NCBI GenBank assembly: GCA_021166685.1
Contig: JAJPEU010000010.1
Span: 124,001 to 188,000, forward strand
Direction: 5' to 3'
Origin: Sulfurovum sp.
GTDB taxonomy: Bacteria > Campylobacterota > Campylobacteria > Campylobacterales > Sulfurovaceae
DNA length: 64,000 nt
Made by a program: the position numbers and the translations under genes. How positions within the stretch are numbered: the stretch's first letter is position 1; every line of letters begins with the position of its first letter. This document shows positions 1 to 8,504 of the stretch, piece by piece. The notes beneath the pieces are model-generated. The model had not been told where the DNA came from, did no database searches, and was given only the letters and a program-made list of their open reading frames with translations.

Positions 1-41
1 CTGTGTCAGCATCGGGTTATTCCTAAAATTATATTATGAAG

Positions 42-258
42 TTAAAGTGTCACCAAGTCGTCCATCGAAGCGGATGGCCGATTGAGAGATGGTCGGATTT
101 TTGTTTTGTATCGGCATCCCTCCGCTTCTTGCAAGCTCTTTGGAAGAACATAGTGTTTACCGGCAACCTGATTGAGTTGTATGTTCGCTGCCTAAAAGTT
201 CTAAAACGACTTTGGTTTTGAATTCTGCACTAAATTGGCGTTGTTGTCTCCTGCTCAC
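42..258 (-). pseudogene. decayed IS3-family transposase OrfA fragment
   Basis: Read leftward from a GTG at 258, the translation begins SRRQQRQFSAEFKTKVVLEL, the typical start of IS3/IS911-type OrfA (helix-turn-helix transposase subunit). Near 177 the frame shifts by one base and continues as LNQVAGKHYVLPKSLQ, which is the next conserved part of OrfA, so the reading frame is broken. After about residue 45 the expected OrfA sequence is lost, and the rest may be an internal deletion joined to OrfB material. No intact transposase or terminal inverted repeat is visible and the window edge cuts the region. This is a dead insertion-sequence relic and fills most of the first 412 bases. Confidence 0.6.
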
Positions 259-412
259 CCTTTTTCCTAAATGCTTTATTTGCTGTATTATTTAGGCACA
301 GGAAACTCTTAAATCGCTGTCAAATTTTTGCGAGACATTATAAAAATGTTAAGCTGCAGAATGCAGAAGTGAGAGTATAATAAAATAATCACAGTAATGA
401 AAGGGTTATAAA

Positions 413-1063
413 ATGATTGATCAACAGCTTTTGTTGTTAGGGATTATTGCAATATGTATGGTTATCATTACTGTGATAATTGTTTTTTCTGCTATCCAGC
501 ATACCAAAACCATACATAAAGTAAATGCCTTTATTGACCTTGGTCAAGACGGGCTTTCTACTCTTTCGAATAATCTTACTGTAATCACTCAAGAAAGTAG
601 TGATTTACTGGAGAAGCTAGGAGATGAAAGTCAACTATTAACATTCAAGGCCTCCAATAGTATCGCTAAATTAACCAATGCCTCTCTCGCGTTTAAGGCA
701 TTTTCTCAGTTTTTAAAAAAAAATCCAGAAATAAAAGAGGACAACATGAACAAAAATAATCTACTCAGTTTTACAGTCGGTGCAGCTATCGCAGGTATTG
801 GTGCGTATTATATTTTCAAAAATAAAGATGAAATTTCAAATAAAATCAACGCTCTAGAGGAAACTCTTGTTGATGATTACGGAGAATTAGTCAGCAAAGC
901 AAAAGAGAAGCTCGAAGAATTAGTCAAAGCATTTCAATCTACGGCACAAGAATTTTTACATGGCGGGACCGTGGATGAAATCAAAGAGAATGAAATCAAG
1001 CAACTCGTTAAAAAACTCGATAAACTCCAAAAAGAAATAGAATCATTTAGCATAAAAAGTTAA
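413..1063 (+). CDS. membrane-anchored hypothetical protein (DUF948/YtxH-like halves)
   Basis: Not recognised as a named family. Residues 5-28 form one hydrophobic segment (LLLLGIIAICMVIITVIIVF) and the following 80 residues are polar and helical, like small DUF948-type proteins. From residue 112 the sequence restarts as MNKNNLLSFTVGAAIAGIGA, with a second short membrane segment followed by a charged helix, like YtxH-type gas-vesicle/stress proteins. The internal ATG at 746 is preceded by AAGAGG at good spacing, so a shorter product of about 105 residues could also be made. A role in envelope structure or stress is a guess. Convergent with the AI-2E transporter gene 17 bp downstream. Confidence 0.75.
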   Translation: MIDQQLLLLGIIAICMVIITVIIVFSAIQHTKTIHKVNAFIDLGQDGLSTLSNNLTVITQESSDLLEKLGDESQLLTFKASNSIAKLTNASLAFKAFSQFLKKNPEIKEDNMNKNNLLSFTVGAAIAGIGAYYIFKNKDEISNKINALEETLVDDYGELVSKAKEKLEELVKAFQSTAQEFLHGGTVDEIKENEIKQLVKKLDKLQKEIESFSIKS

Positions 1064-1080
1064 TTTTTATTTAAATGTGT

Positions 1081-2154
1081 CTATTCATGCGCAAGGCTTG
1101 ATCGATTGGCTTTGCGGAAAGTCTTAAGAGTTGTAATAGCAAGCGCGATAATAGCAGGTCCTAAGATAAATCCCCAGAATCCAAAAGTTGCCAATCCTCC
1201 CACAATGGCAAAAAATATAATAAACTCATTGATGCGATGGCTGTTCTTACTTACCTTGCGATTGACAAAATTTAAAATGACAAGCTTGACAATATTGTCG
1301 ATGAAAACTGCCATCATAACATACGAATACACAGAGATAATAAGTGCATTAATGATGTTGCCCTGAAGATACTCGTTTACTGCAACAGGAACCCAGACCA
1401 GCCCCGTCCCAAAAAGTGGAAGGATTGACACAAAGCCCACTAAAAATCCAAGCAATAAAGGGTTGTATCCATCAAAAAAAGCAATAAAAACTCCAAACGC
1501 CAATCCTTGCGCAATCATTACGCCCACCAAGGTATAGAAGACAACAGATACCATTATCGTCATCTCTGTAAAAAATTTTCGCTTTAGGGAACGCGCCAGA
1601 GGAATAATGGGAATAAAAAAGAAAATAAGCCTTCGACGGTACAAAGTTAAAAAGAAGAAAAATACAACAACCATCATCATATTGCCCAGCATGAGTATAA
1701 AGTTTTTTAACCCATTGCCAAGCCACCCTGCGAGAAATGCAGTAATCTCTTCTTTGCGTGTTTCTGACATTGGAAAAATGGTATCAATTGGGGATCTCAG
1801 CCATTCCAAATAGTACGGAAGGTTTTGACTCAAGGTTTCAGTTTTATCCAAAAGGGAGAGAATCATCGCCATACTATCTGCAGGACGACTAAGGAAATGA
1901 AATAAAAATACGGTAATTGGCATAAAAACAATCAATAAAAGTGCCAAGGCAACAATGCCGGCAGAAAGTACGGGAGCAAGAGTTTTTAGTTTGTTGTACC
2001 GTTTTATTTTTGCTTCTATAAGATGGTATATAGGAAACGTAGCCATCATCATCAGCAATGCTACAAAAAAACTTTTTAAAAAAGGGAAAAACAACCAAAC
2101 TATCAGCGCAAAAACTCCAAATCCAATCCAGCGTAAAAAATAGTTTTCTTCCAT
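1081..2154 (-). CDS. AI-2E family transporter (PerM/UPF0118)
   Basis: A 357-residue polytopic inner-membrane protein with about eight hydrophobic segments, the normal size for the AI-2E exporter/PerM family. The C-terminal half carries the family's characteristic run around GFLVGFVSILPLFGTGLVWV and the later glycine-rich segment GFWGFILGPAIIALAI. Members are proposed exporters of small molecules, autoinducer-2 in one case and Na+ or H+ coupled traffic in others; the substrate here cannot be read from sequence. It stands alone, read leftward, with a small coiled-coil gene upstream in the same direction. Confidence 0.85.
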   Translation of the reverse strand: MEENYFLRWIGFGVFALIVWLFFPFLKSFFVALLMMMATFPIYHLIEAKIKRYNKLKTLAPVLSAGIVALALLLIVFMPITVFLFHFLSRPADSMAMILSLLDKTETLSQNLPYYLEWLRSPIDTIFPMSETRKEEITAFLAGWLGNGLKNFILMLGNMMMVVVFFFFLTLYRRRLIFFFIPIIPLARSLKRKFFTEMTIMVSVVFYTLVGVMIAQGLAFGVFIAFFDGYNPLLLGFLVGFVSILPLFGTGLVWVPVAVNEYLQGNIINALIISVYSYVMMAVFIDNIVKLVILNFVNRKVSKNSHRINEFIIFFAIVGGLATFGFWGFILGPAIIALAITTLKTFRKANRSSLAHE

Positions 2155-2281
2155 GATATTTGCCTTTAAAATATAGAATTAAAAGAGTATTGTGCCTGAT
2201 GTCGGACCACTCTATCAAATAAACTTAACTTCTAAAATTTACACAGTTGGATTTGCGCTTCTTAGAATCTTGAACACTATC

Positions 2282-2758
2282 TTAGAATACGGAAGTTAAT
2301 TTGAGAAAAATTTCATTGATCTCTTTTCCTGCTTTTTGAGCCAATTTTTCTGCTTCTATTTTGGATTCTTGGTATTTGTGGGAAAGTTCTTTTTGTGTTT
2401 CTTGCCACATGTCTTCACTTTCCATTTTTGCCAGATGTGCTTTGAGGGCAGCAACATCCAATTCATGCTGTGTTTTTTTCGAAATTTTAAGAGCGAACTC
2501 TTCTGCGCTTTTTTTAACTTTTTCAGTTTTATCTCGCGCTTCCATGATGCTTAAATGCGCTTGAAGTTCTGATTTGTTCTCAAATTCGACAGCTGCATCC
2601 TTAAGTTTATTATTGATTGTTGCAAAACGGCTTTTTAAATCGCTCCAAAACTCTCCTGCCTCTCCTGTAAAATTTTCACTTAGATTTTCAATTTTTTCTT
2701 CAGCATTTTTAAGGGATGTTTTGGATTGCTCTATTAATTCTTTCAATTCTTGCTTCAT
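2282..2758 (-). CDS. coiled-coil hypothetical protein
   Basis: 158 residues, almost entirely charged helix (Lys, Glu, Ala rich), with no signal peptide and no membrane segment. The first 60 residues (LIEQSKTSLKNAEEKIENLS) and residues 75-150 have heptad-like spacing, so a cytoplasmic helical bundle or coiled coil is likely. No catalytic motif is visible. The gene shows normal codon use and sits upstream of the AI-2E transporter gene in the same orientation. The family is not recognised. Confidence 0.7.
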   Translation of the reverse strand: MKQELKELIEQSKTSLKNAEEKIENLSENFTGEAGEFWSDLKSRFATINNKLKDAAVEFENKSELQAHLSIMEARDKTEKVKKSAEEFALKISKKTQHELDVAALKAHLAKMESEDMWQETQKELSHKYQESKIEAEKLAQKAGKEINEIFLKLTSVF

Positions 2759-2879
2759 GGACTGTACCTTTTATTTTTAATGGCTATTATAGCATTATCG
2801 ATACCAAATAGATCAAATCAGTCATTTTTTAAAAAATAAAAAACCAAAGCATTGTCTTGCAAAATTAATTCAATAGCAG

Positions 2880-2903
2880 TTCCTCCGAGGTGTTTTGGAG
2901 GAA
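2880..2903 (-). other. stem-loop downstream of NDH-2 gene
   Basis: Arms TTCCTCC (2880-2886) and GGAGGAA (2897-2903) are perfect complements around a 10-base loop, 9 bases beyond the NDH-2 stop codon. No U-tract follows on the coding strand, so it is either a weak transcript-end structure or an RNA-stabilising hairpin. Confidence 0.35.
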
Positions 2904-2911
2904 AATATAAT

Positions 2912-4111
2912 CTATCTGGGATCTTTTATCCTGTTTTTGTAACCTGCGTTTATACGAAGGTGAAGCCCAAGGTAATAGATGTGTGTTATGGCTTTTTTTA
3001 GCAGATACGCTACGTATCCTTTTACTTTTATGACACCGAAAAGTTCTCCTGCTGCCCATCTTCCGCCGAGGGCTATGAAAATTCCAAGCACAGTAGCATC
3101 GAATGGCTGAACACTTTTTTTGTCTATTCTTTTACGGATCGTATTGGCTGCATACTCGGCACTTCTTTCAGCGGTTTGGGCGGTTGGAGGGAGCATGTTG
3201 CCTTGCGCGTCTTGGATCTCGACACAATCGCCGATTGCAAAGACATTGACTTGGCTGCCTATATTGAGTTCGCGGTTTGGTATGAATTGAGAAATTTTAT
3301 TTTTTGAGGCCTCTACGGTATCGTTAAGACTGGAAGCTTTGATCCCGCCCGTAAAAATCATAAAATGATATTTTAATTTTTGGGAATTTTGAAAGTAAAT
3401 ATAGGATTTGTCAACTTTTTCGATAAACGTGTCCGTAAGGATATTCACGCCCAAAGATTCAAGTCTTTTTTGGGTATTGCGTATCAAAAAATCACTCATA
3501 CCCGGAAGAATGGTTTTGCTTGCATCGATGAGATAAATTTTGATAGTTTTGACTCTGTTTCCTATGGTTTTTTTATACATTTCAATCGTATTTGCCATCT
3601 CGGCGGCCACTTCAACACCGCTGAGTCCTGCCCCTCCGATAACCAAATTAATCTCTTCGCAATTGTCTTTTTGAAGTTTTTGATAAATCAAATTTTCAAA
3701 TTCCACCCTGAAGTTATAAGTTCGATGCAGATCTTTAACGCCGTAGCTAAATTCTCTCAGCCCCGGAATAAATGAAAAGAAGTTTGTTTTGGCGCCTGTA
3801 GCAATGATAAGATAGTCGTATGCAAATGCGCTCTTGGAAGTCTGTACGAGTCGGGTTTCAAAATCGATAGAAATTGCTTTATCGTAAACAAAATGTACTT
3901 TTTTTTTGAAGCCGTCACTCCATTCTTGCAAATCAATTACTATATCGTGCATATCGAATCTGCCGGCAATATAACCATACGCTTCTGTTTGAAGGTAATG
4001 ATAGGGGTTTTTATCTATGAGCGTGATATCTAAATCTTCATACTTTGCCAGGAATTCTATAGTTCGCAACCCCCCATATCCGCCACCGATAACTACTATT
4101 CTTTTATTCAA
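2912..4111 (-). CDS. ndh: type II NADH dehydrogenase-like FAD oxidoreductase
   Basis: A 399-residue pyridine nucleotide-disulfide oxidoreductase fold. The N terminus has the FAD dinucleotide motif VVIGGGYGGLRTIEF (residues 5-19). A second Rossmann motif, INLVIGGAGLSGVEVAAE (about 155-172), binds NAD(P)H. The FAD-contacting NVFAIGDCVEIQD lies near residue 295, followed by the PPTAQTAERSAEYAANTI segment typical of NDH-2. The C-terminal helix region is the expected membrane-surface anchor. Family role: rotenone-insensitive NADH:quinone oxidoreduction without proton pumping. Sulfide:quinone reductase is the main alternative, but the paired redox cysteines of SQR are not evident. Monocistronic; the next gene in this direction is coiled-coil. 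Confidence 0.8.
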   Translation of the reverse strand: MNKRIVVIGGGYGGLRTIEFLAKYEDLDITLIDKNPYHYLQTEAYGYIAGRFDMHDIVIDLQEWSDGFKKKVHFVYDKAISIDFETRLVQTSKSAFAYDYLIIATGAKTNFFSFIPGLREFSYGVKDLHRTYNFRVEFENLIYQKLQKDNCEEINLVIGGAGLSGVEVAAEMANTIEMYKKTIGNRVKTIKIYLIDASKTILPGMSDFLIRNTQKRLESLGVNILTDTFIEKVDKSYIYFQNSQKLKYHFMIFTGGIKASSLNDTVEASKNKISQFIPNRELNIGSQVNVFAIGDCVEIQDAQGNMLPPTAQTAERSAEYAANTIRKRIDKKSVQPFDATVLGIFIALGGRWAAGELFGVIKVKGYVAYLLKKAITHIYYLGLHLRINAGYKNRIKDPR

Positions 4112-4213
4112 TGCTTGCCTTTGCTGGAGAAATCGCCGAAATTATACAAAATTATAGATGTTGAATAGGTGTTGAATAAAAATAAAGAGGAGATTTTAAT
4201 TTTTTGGAAGTTT

Positions 4214-4240
4214 CCAAAGGCATTTTCATATAGCCTTTGG
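4214..4240 (-). terminator. stem-loop after Spy/CpxP-like gene
   Basis: Perfect 8-bp arms CCAAAGGC and GCCTTTGG enclose an 11-base loop, starting 9 bases past the stop codon of the leftward gene. No U-run follows on that strand, so intrinsic termination is uncertain. Confidence 0.35.
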
Positions 4241-4249
4241 ATTGATAAT

Positions 4250-4819
4250 TTATTGCTGTTGCTGCTGTTGCATCATCATGCCGCGTTTTGGCATCATGTA
4301 CCCTTTGATCATATTCTTTTTAATCGTTTTTTCGATCATATGGGCAGTAAACTCACGTGTAAAGAGTTTGCGTTGTTCTTCATTGAGGACAGCATAAATA
4401 CTTTCAAGCATATCGGCTCTGGCGCTAATCATCGCATCAGGTTTGCTTAGCATGGTTTCTCTAAATACTTTTTTGTCAAAATTGTCTCCTTTGAAGGCAT
4501 CAAGAGGACAAACCGGCCCTTGTTGTTTCATCGCCATTTTTGCTTGTTTGAAAGTGTTGATCGCATCGGTTACTTTCTGCGCCTGTGCACTGTCAATACC
4601 TGTCTTGCTGACAGCATCGATGACTTTTTTCACAAACTGTTTTTTATGCTGGCTGTGGTGTCCTTTATTTTGCTGTTGCTTGCTGCACATGGAAGAGTTT
4701 TTCATACTGCCATGATTGCACGTGGAAGAACCCTTCATACCATAGTGACCGGATGCCATTGCGCTTCCTATAAGCAGTGTGGAAGCAAGTGCGCTTGCAA
4801 TTAATATACGTTTATACAT
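4250..4819 (-). CDS. periplasmic Spy/CpxP-like (LTXXQ family) protein
   Basis: The start is the ATG at 4819, preceded by AGGAG, which gives a clean signal peptide MYKRILIASALASTLLIGSA ending near AMA-S. An upstream in-frame ATG at 4861 would bury that signal. The mature part is rich in Met, His, Cys and Gln (residues 25-60), suggesting metal contact. The helical core ends with LNEEQRKLFTREF (about 160-170), matching the LTxxQ motif of Spy/CpxP chaperone-like proteins. The C terminus is a Met-rich patch plus a run of six glutamines. The family buffers envelope stress and binds metals or unfolded proteins; which it does here is inferred. Confidence 0.7.
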   Translation of the reverse strand: MYKRILIASALASTLLIGSAMASGHYGMKGSSTCNHGSMKNSSMCSKQQQNKGHHSQHKKQFVKKVIDAVSKTGIDSAQAQKVTDAINTFKQAKMAMKQQGPVCPLDAFKGDNFDKKVFRETMLSKPDAMISARADMLESIYAVLNEEQRKLFTREFTAHMIEKTIKKNMIKGYMMPKRGMMMQQQQQQ

Positions 4820-4958
4820 TTCATTCTCCTTGAAGTAATTTGTATTCTCATCGTACCCCAACTATAATTAAAAGAAAATAAAAATCTTTTTTTTGTTTTA
4901 TCTGATTTCCCTGAGTTGTTCTTTTTTAGCTAAAACCCAGGAGCTGGTCTATGGTCAA

Positions 4959-6407
4959 TTATCTTACGGCGATATTTTTACTTTTAATCATTTCGATCAA
5001 CTGCGTAATGTCTTTAAGCCGTTTTTCTTCTTCTGCGATATGATTGATGGCATCAAGTTGAAAGTGTTCCAATTTTTCATCCAGATAGCTGGTATTAAAT
5101 TTTCCATCAATAAAATCCTGATCCCTGACGATTTCTCTATGCAGGGGAATATTGGTAGGAAGGCCATCGATGAAAAATTCATCCAAAGCCCTTCGTGCTT
5201 TTTTTACTGCCCCTTGCCAGTCCAAAGACCAAATAATCAATTTTCCAAGCATGGAGTCATAGTTTGCAGGAACGGTGTATCCGCTGTAGAGTCCGCTGTC
5301 CATCCGAACCCCAGGGCCTCCCGGTGCTATATAGCTGGTAATTTTGCCTGCGGCCGGGAAGAAATTCTTCTTGGGATCTTCGGCATTGATGCGAAACTCA
5401 ATGGCATATCCCTTAAATTTGATCTCCTCTTGCAAGAATTTTAATTTATCTCCTTCAGCTATCTCTATCATTCTTTGTATGATGTCAATACCGGAGATAA
5501 GCTCAGTGACAGGGTGTTCTACTTGAACCCTGGTGTTCATCTCTATAAAATAGATATTGTCCTGGGCATCTACTAAAAATTCAATCGTTCCTACACTCTC
5601 ATAGCCCAGTTTGAACATGGCTTTGGTAGATATCCTGTAAAGTTCTCTTCGGACATTTTCGTTCAGTCTGGGAGAAGGAGCAATTTCGATGACCTTTTGG
5701 TGTCTTCTTTGAATGGAACAGTCTCTTTCACCCAAATGTACCACATTGCCGTGTTTGTCTGCAACAATTTGCACTTCAATATGTCTTGGGTGTTCAACAT
5801 ATTTTTCGATAAATACATCTCCTTTGCCAAAATACTTTTTAGCTTCAGAGGTAGCGGATTCAAAGAGTTCAGTAAAGTCTTTTTCGTTTCTTACGATACG
5901 CATTCCTCTTCCGCCGCCGCCGAATGCCGCTTTGATAATAACAGGAAAGCCGATCTCTTTGGAGATTTTGATTCCCTCATTGATATCGATAATGGGCTCA
6001 TCTGTTCCTTCCAAAACAGGCACGCCGATCTCTTTCATGGCAACTTTTGATGCCATCTTGTCTCCAAAGAGTGCAATATGTTCGGGTTTTGGCCCGATGA
6101 AAATGAGACCGTTTTCTTCGCAGGCTTTCGCAAATTCGGCATTTTCTGATAAAAATCCATATCCGGGGTGTATGGCGTCGCACCCGCACTTGAGAGCAAG
6201 AGAGATGACTTTTTCGTAGTTAAGATAAGCATCAAGAGGGTTTCCCAGGACGGGATAGCATTCATCGGCTTTTCTTACCCAGAGCCCCTCTATGTCTACT
6301 TCTGAAAACATAGCTACACTTTTAATGTCAAGCTCTTTGCACGCCCTGATAATTCTCAATGCAATTTCACCCCGATTGGCTACCAGTATTTTTGTAATTT
6401 TTCTCAT
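4959..6407 (-). CDS. biotin carboxylase subunit (PycA/AccC family)
   Basis: 482 residues, an ATP-grasp biotin carboxylase. Visible motifs are ILVANRGEIALRIIRACKEL (residues 7-26), HPGYGFLSENAEFA (about 77-90), the glycine-rich ATP loop AAFGGGGRGMRIV (about 160-172), the ERDCSIQRRHQKVIE segment and EMNTRVQVEHPVTE with its metal and bicarbonate residues. It carboxylates biotin on a carrier protein using ATP and bicarbonate. The tail after residue 450 is longer than in standard AccC (about 450) and fits the stand-alone A subunits of two-subunit pyruvate or 2-oxoglutarate carboxylases in Campylobacterota and Aquificae. No carrier or transferase gene is adjacent, so the acceptor is undecided. Confidence 0.85.
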   Translation of the reverse strand: MRKITKILVANRGEIALRIIRACKELDIKSVAMFSEVDIEGLWVRKADECYPVLGNPLDAYLNYEKVISLALKCGCDAIHPGYGFLSENAEFAKACEENGLIFIGPKPEHIALFGDKMASKVAMKEIGVPVLEGTDEPIIDINEGIKISKEIGFPVIIKAAFGGGGRGMRIVRNEKDFTELFESATSEAKKYFGKGDVFIEKYVEHPRHIEVQIVADKHGNVVHLGERDCSIQRRHQKVIEIAPSPRLNENVRRELYRISTKAMFKLGYESVGTIEFLVDAQDNIYFIEMNTRVQVEHPVTELISGIDIIQRMIEIAEGDKLKFLQEEIKFKGYAIEFRINAEDPKKNFFPAAGKITSYIAPGGPGVRMDSGLYSGYTVPANYDSMLGKLIIWSLDWQGAVKKARRALDEFFIDGLPTNIPLHREIVRDQDFIDGKFNTSYLDEKLEHFQLDAINHIAEEEKRLKDITQLIEMIKSKNIAVR

Positions 6408-6555
6408 AACGTTACCGCCTTGTTAAATATTTTTGTCATTGTAGGATGTTTAAAAAAATATTTCTTCTTTTTTAATGCTAAATATATTGTTTGATATTGC
6501 TTATTTTATAATTTATTTGTATTTATAAAATTATTTAAAATAGCTATAATATGAT

Positions 6556-7431
6556 ATGAAAAAAGAGACATTGAAAAAAAGAACTAAAATCGCAAATAAT
6601 ATTATGTACTATATCTATACACATATAGATACGCATATAGATATTGAAGAGTTGAGCAGGGATCTCTCAGTAAGCAAATTTCATATGCATAGGATATTCA
6701 AAGAGGCTTTCGGAAAAAATATTTATGAGAACATCAAATCTATCCGGCTTCAAAAAGCTTCCAATCTGTTGCTGACCAATAAATTTTCGACTATTTCCGC
6801 CATAGCAAATATGTGTGGCTACAGTTCCCAATCCTCTTTCATAAAAGCATTTACCGAACGCTTTGAAATGACTCCCAAAGCATGGAAAAGCGGCGGATAC
6901 AAAACGTATTCAAATCAGATCTTGCAACAATCCAAAACGGCGATGGAGTCTGATGCTGATTTTAGTACATTGACGCCAACTATCGTCAAAATGCCTATAT
7001 TTGAAAGTTATTATATACGCAACAGGGGATACAACGTCAACATCAAACAAGCGTGGCAAAAACTTCACACATGGATACTCAACCATGATATCTCTGAGTA
7101 TAAACAAATCGCTCTTTTTCATGACAATCCAACCATCACACCTCTTGACGAATGTCAGTATATCGCATGCGTGGTCGTTGAAAAAGAAGAGAATATTCCA
7201 AATGATCGTTTGCCTAAATTCAAAATATCTGATGGGGTGTATGCGAAATTTGATTTGCAGGGCAAACAGGGGGACATTTTGAAAATGATACATTGGGTCT
7301 ATCATGAATGGCTTCCGGCAAGCGAATATGAAACGACCACCAAACCTTCTTATGTTATTTACCGCAAGAACAATTTTTTGTCAGAAGATAACACATTTGA
7401 TTTAAGTTTTTATGTTTCTGTAAAATTTTAA
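6556..7431 (+). CDS. AraC-family regulator with GyrI-like ligand domain
   Basis: 291 residues. The N-terminal 105 residues hold the two helix-turn-helices of AraC/XylS proteins: LSRDLSVSKFHMHRIFKEAF (about 35-54) and ISAIANMCGYSSQSSFIKAF (about 80-99). Residues 130-291 match the GyrI/Rob/BmrR-type small-molecule binding domain, starting PTIVKMPIFESYYIRNRGY. This order (DNA-binding first, sensor second) is the Rob/SoxS-related arrangement that often controls efflux or drug response. It is divergent from the biotin carboxylase gene and lies just upstream of the ABC/NnrS operon. Its target and ligand are unknown; the local ABC operon is one candidate. Confidence 0.85.
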   Translation: MKKETLKKRTKIANNIMYYIYTHIDTHIDIEELSRDLSVSKFHMHRIFKEAFGKNIYENIKSIRLQKASNLLLTNKFSTISAIANMCGYSSQSSFIKAFTERFEMTPKAWKSGGYKTYSNQILQQSKTAMESDADFSTLTPTIVKMPIFESYYIRNRGYNVNIKQAWQKLHTWILNHDISEYKQIALFHDNPTITPLDECQYIACVVVEKEENIPNDRLPKFKISDGVYAKFDLQGKQGDILKMIHWVYHEWLPASEYETTTKPSYVIYRKNNFLSEDNTFDLSFYVSVKF

Positions 7432-7481
7432 AAATATTGATGCAAGTCAAGTCTGAATCATTGTTTTTTGTAGTATAATTT

Positions 7482-7496
7482 TAATAATCATTATTA
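7482..7496. promoter_or_regulatory. Fur-box-like palindrome
   Basis: TAATAAT-C-ATTATTA is a perfect 7-1-7 palindrome (8-1-8 if extended to 7481-7497). It differs from the Fur core TGATAAT-N-ATTATCA at one position in each arm. It sits 37 bases before the ATG of the ABC binding-protein gene, overlapping the expected promoter (TATAAT at 7474-7479). Iron repression of the operon is inferred. Confidence 0.55.
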
Positions 7497-7532
7497 ATAT
7501 GATAAAATTTACAATCCGAACAGGAGAAACAT

Positions 7533-8504
7533 ATGCAATTAATAGTAAAAATAGTAATGATCGCTTTTTTCATGCAAACTATAGCTTTTGGAAATCAAAA
7601 AAATATCGTACTAAGCGGACCTATCGCGACTGCATCGCATCCGTTTTTCAAAATCATAGAAGACAACAGCTTGAATGATGTAGCATCCAAGGTTGAGTTT
7701 AAAGTATGGAATAATCCAGACGAACTCAGAGCGATGCTTCTTAACAAACAAGTTGATTTTGTTGCAATTCCGACCAATGTCGCCGCAAATTTATACAATA
7801 AAAAAATCCCGCTGGAATTGATGAATGTTTCCGTGTGGGGTATTTTGGATATCGTAAGCAGAGATTTTGATATCAAAAGCATAGAAGATTTAAAAGGCAA
7901 AGAGGTGGTAATACCGTTTAGGGGAGACATGCCCGATATCATCTTTCAGGCTTTGCTCAAAAAAGCCGGAATGGACAGCAAAAAAGATGTGACGCTTAAA
8001 TTTGTTCCGACTCCTCCCGATGCGGTAACCTCTTTAATGCTTAGACAAAGCGATACGGTGCTTTTGGCGGAGCCTGCCACTTCGATGGTAATGAGAAAAA
8101 CCGGCTCGTTTCCTTTGAAACTGGTAGCACCCGAGATAAAAAGAGTGCTCAATATAGAAGATGAGTGGGGCAGAGTGACAAATACGGAAAACAAATTACC
8201 CATAGCGGGTATCGCAACGTTTGCAGATATGGATGAGCATACCAAAAAAAGAGTGGACGAGGAGTATAAAAAAGCGCTTGAGTGGTATAAGCAAAACCCG
8301 AAAGAGGCTGCAGCGTTGACTGCAAAATATCTTAAGATGTTTGATAAGGAAGTGATCGAAGATTCTATAGGGTTCGTAAAACTTGAGTACAAAAATGCCC
8401 AAGATTCCAAAAAAGAGTGTGAAAGTTTTTTTGGTGAGATGTTGGAGATTGAGCCTAAACTCATAGGCGGAAAATTGCCTGAAAGCGGGTTTTACAGCAA
8501 ATGA
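7533..8504 (+). CDS. ABC transporter substrate-binding protein (NitT/TauT type)
   Basis: 323 residues with an N-terminal signal sequence (residues 1-20, ending TIAFG). The fold is the NMT1/SsuA/TauA-like periplasmic binding protein: an opening strand IVLSGPIATASHPFFKIIED, then a conserved segment SIEDLKGKEVVIPFRGDMPD (about 115-134) that forms the ligand hinge. It delivers a small solute to the adjacent permease. The ligand is not predictable: nitrate, sulfonate, pyrimidine and cofactor precursors all occur in this family. RBS AGGAGA precedes the ATG. First gene of an operon with permease, ATPase, NnrS and HPP genes, under a Fur-like box. Confidence 0.85.
   Translation: MQLIVKIVMIAFFMQTIAFGNQKNIVLSGPIATASHPFFKIIEDNSLNDVASKVEFKVWNNPDELRAMLLNKQVDFVAIPTNVAANLYNKKIPLELMNVSVWGILDIVSRDFDIKSIEDLKGKEVVIPFRGDMPDIIFQALLKKAGMDSKKDVTLKFVPTPPDAVTSLMLRQSDTVLLAEPATSMVMRKTGSFPLKLVAPEIKRVLNIEDEWGRVTNTENKLPIAGIATFADMDEHTKKRVDEEYKKALEWYKQNPKEAAALTAKYLKMFDKEVIEDSIGFVKLEYKNAQDSKKECESFFGEMLEIEPKLIGGKLPESGFYSK

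Noticed and set aside
36-221. 61-codon rightward ORF at the left edge
   Set aside because: It lies antisense to the IS3-family OrfA relic, lacks a ribosome site and has no protein-like composition.
4959-6407. Naming the biotin carboxylase as accC or pycA outright
   Set aside because: The long C terminus favours the pyruvate/2-oxoglutarate carboxylase type, but no partner gene is nearby to settle it.
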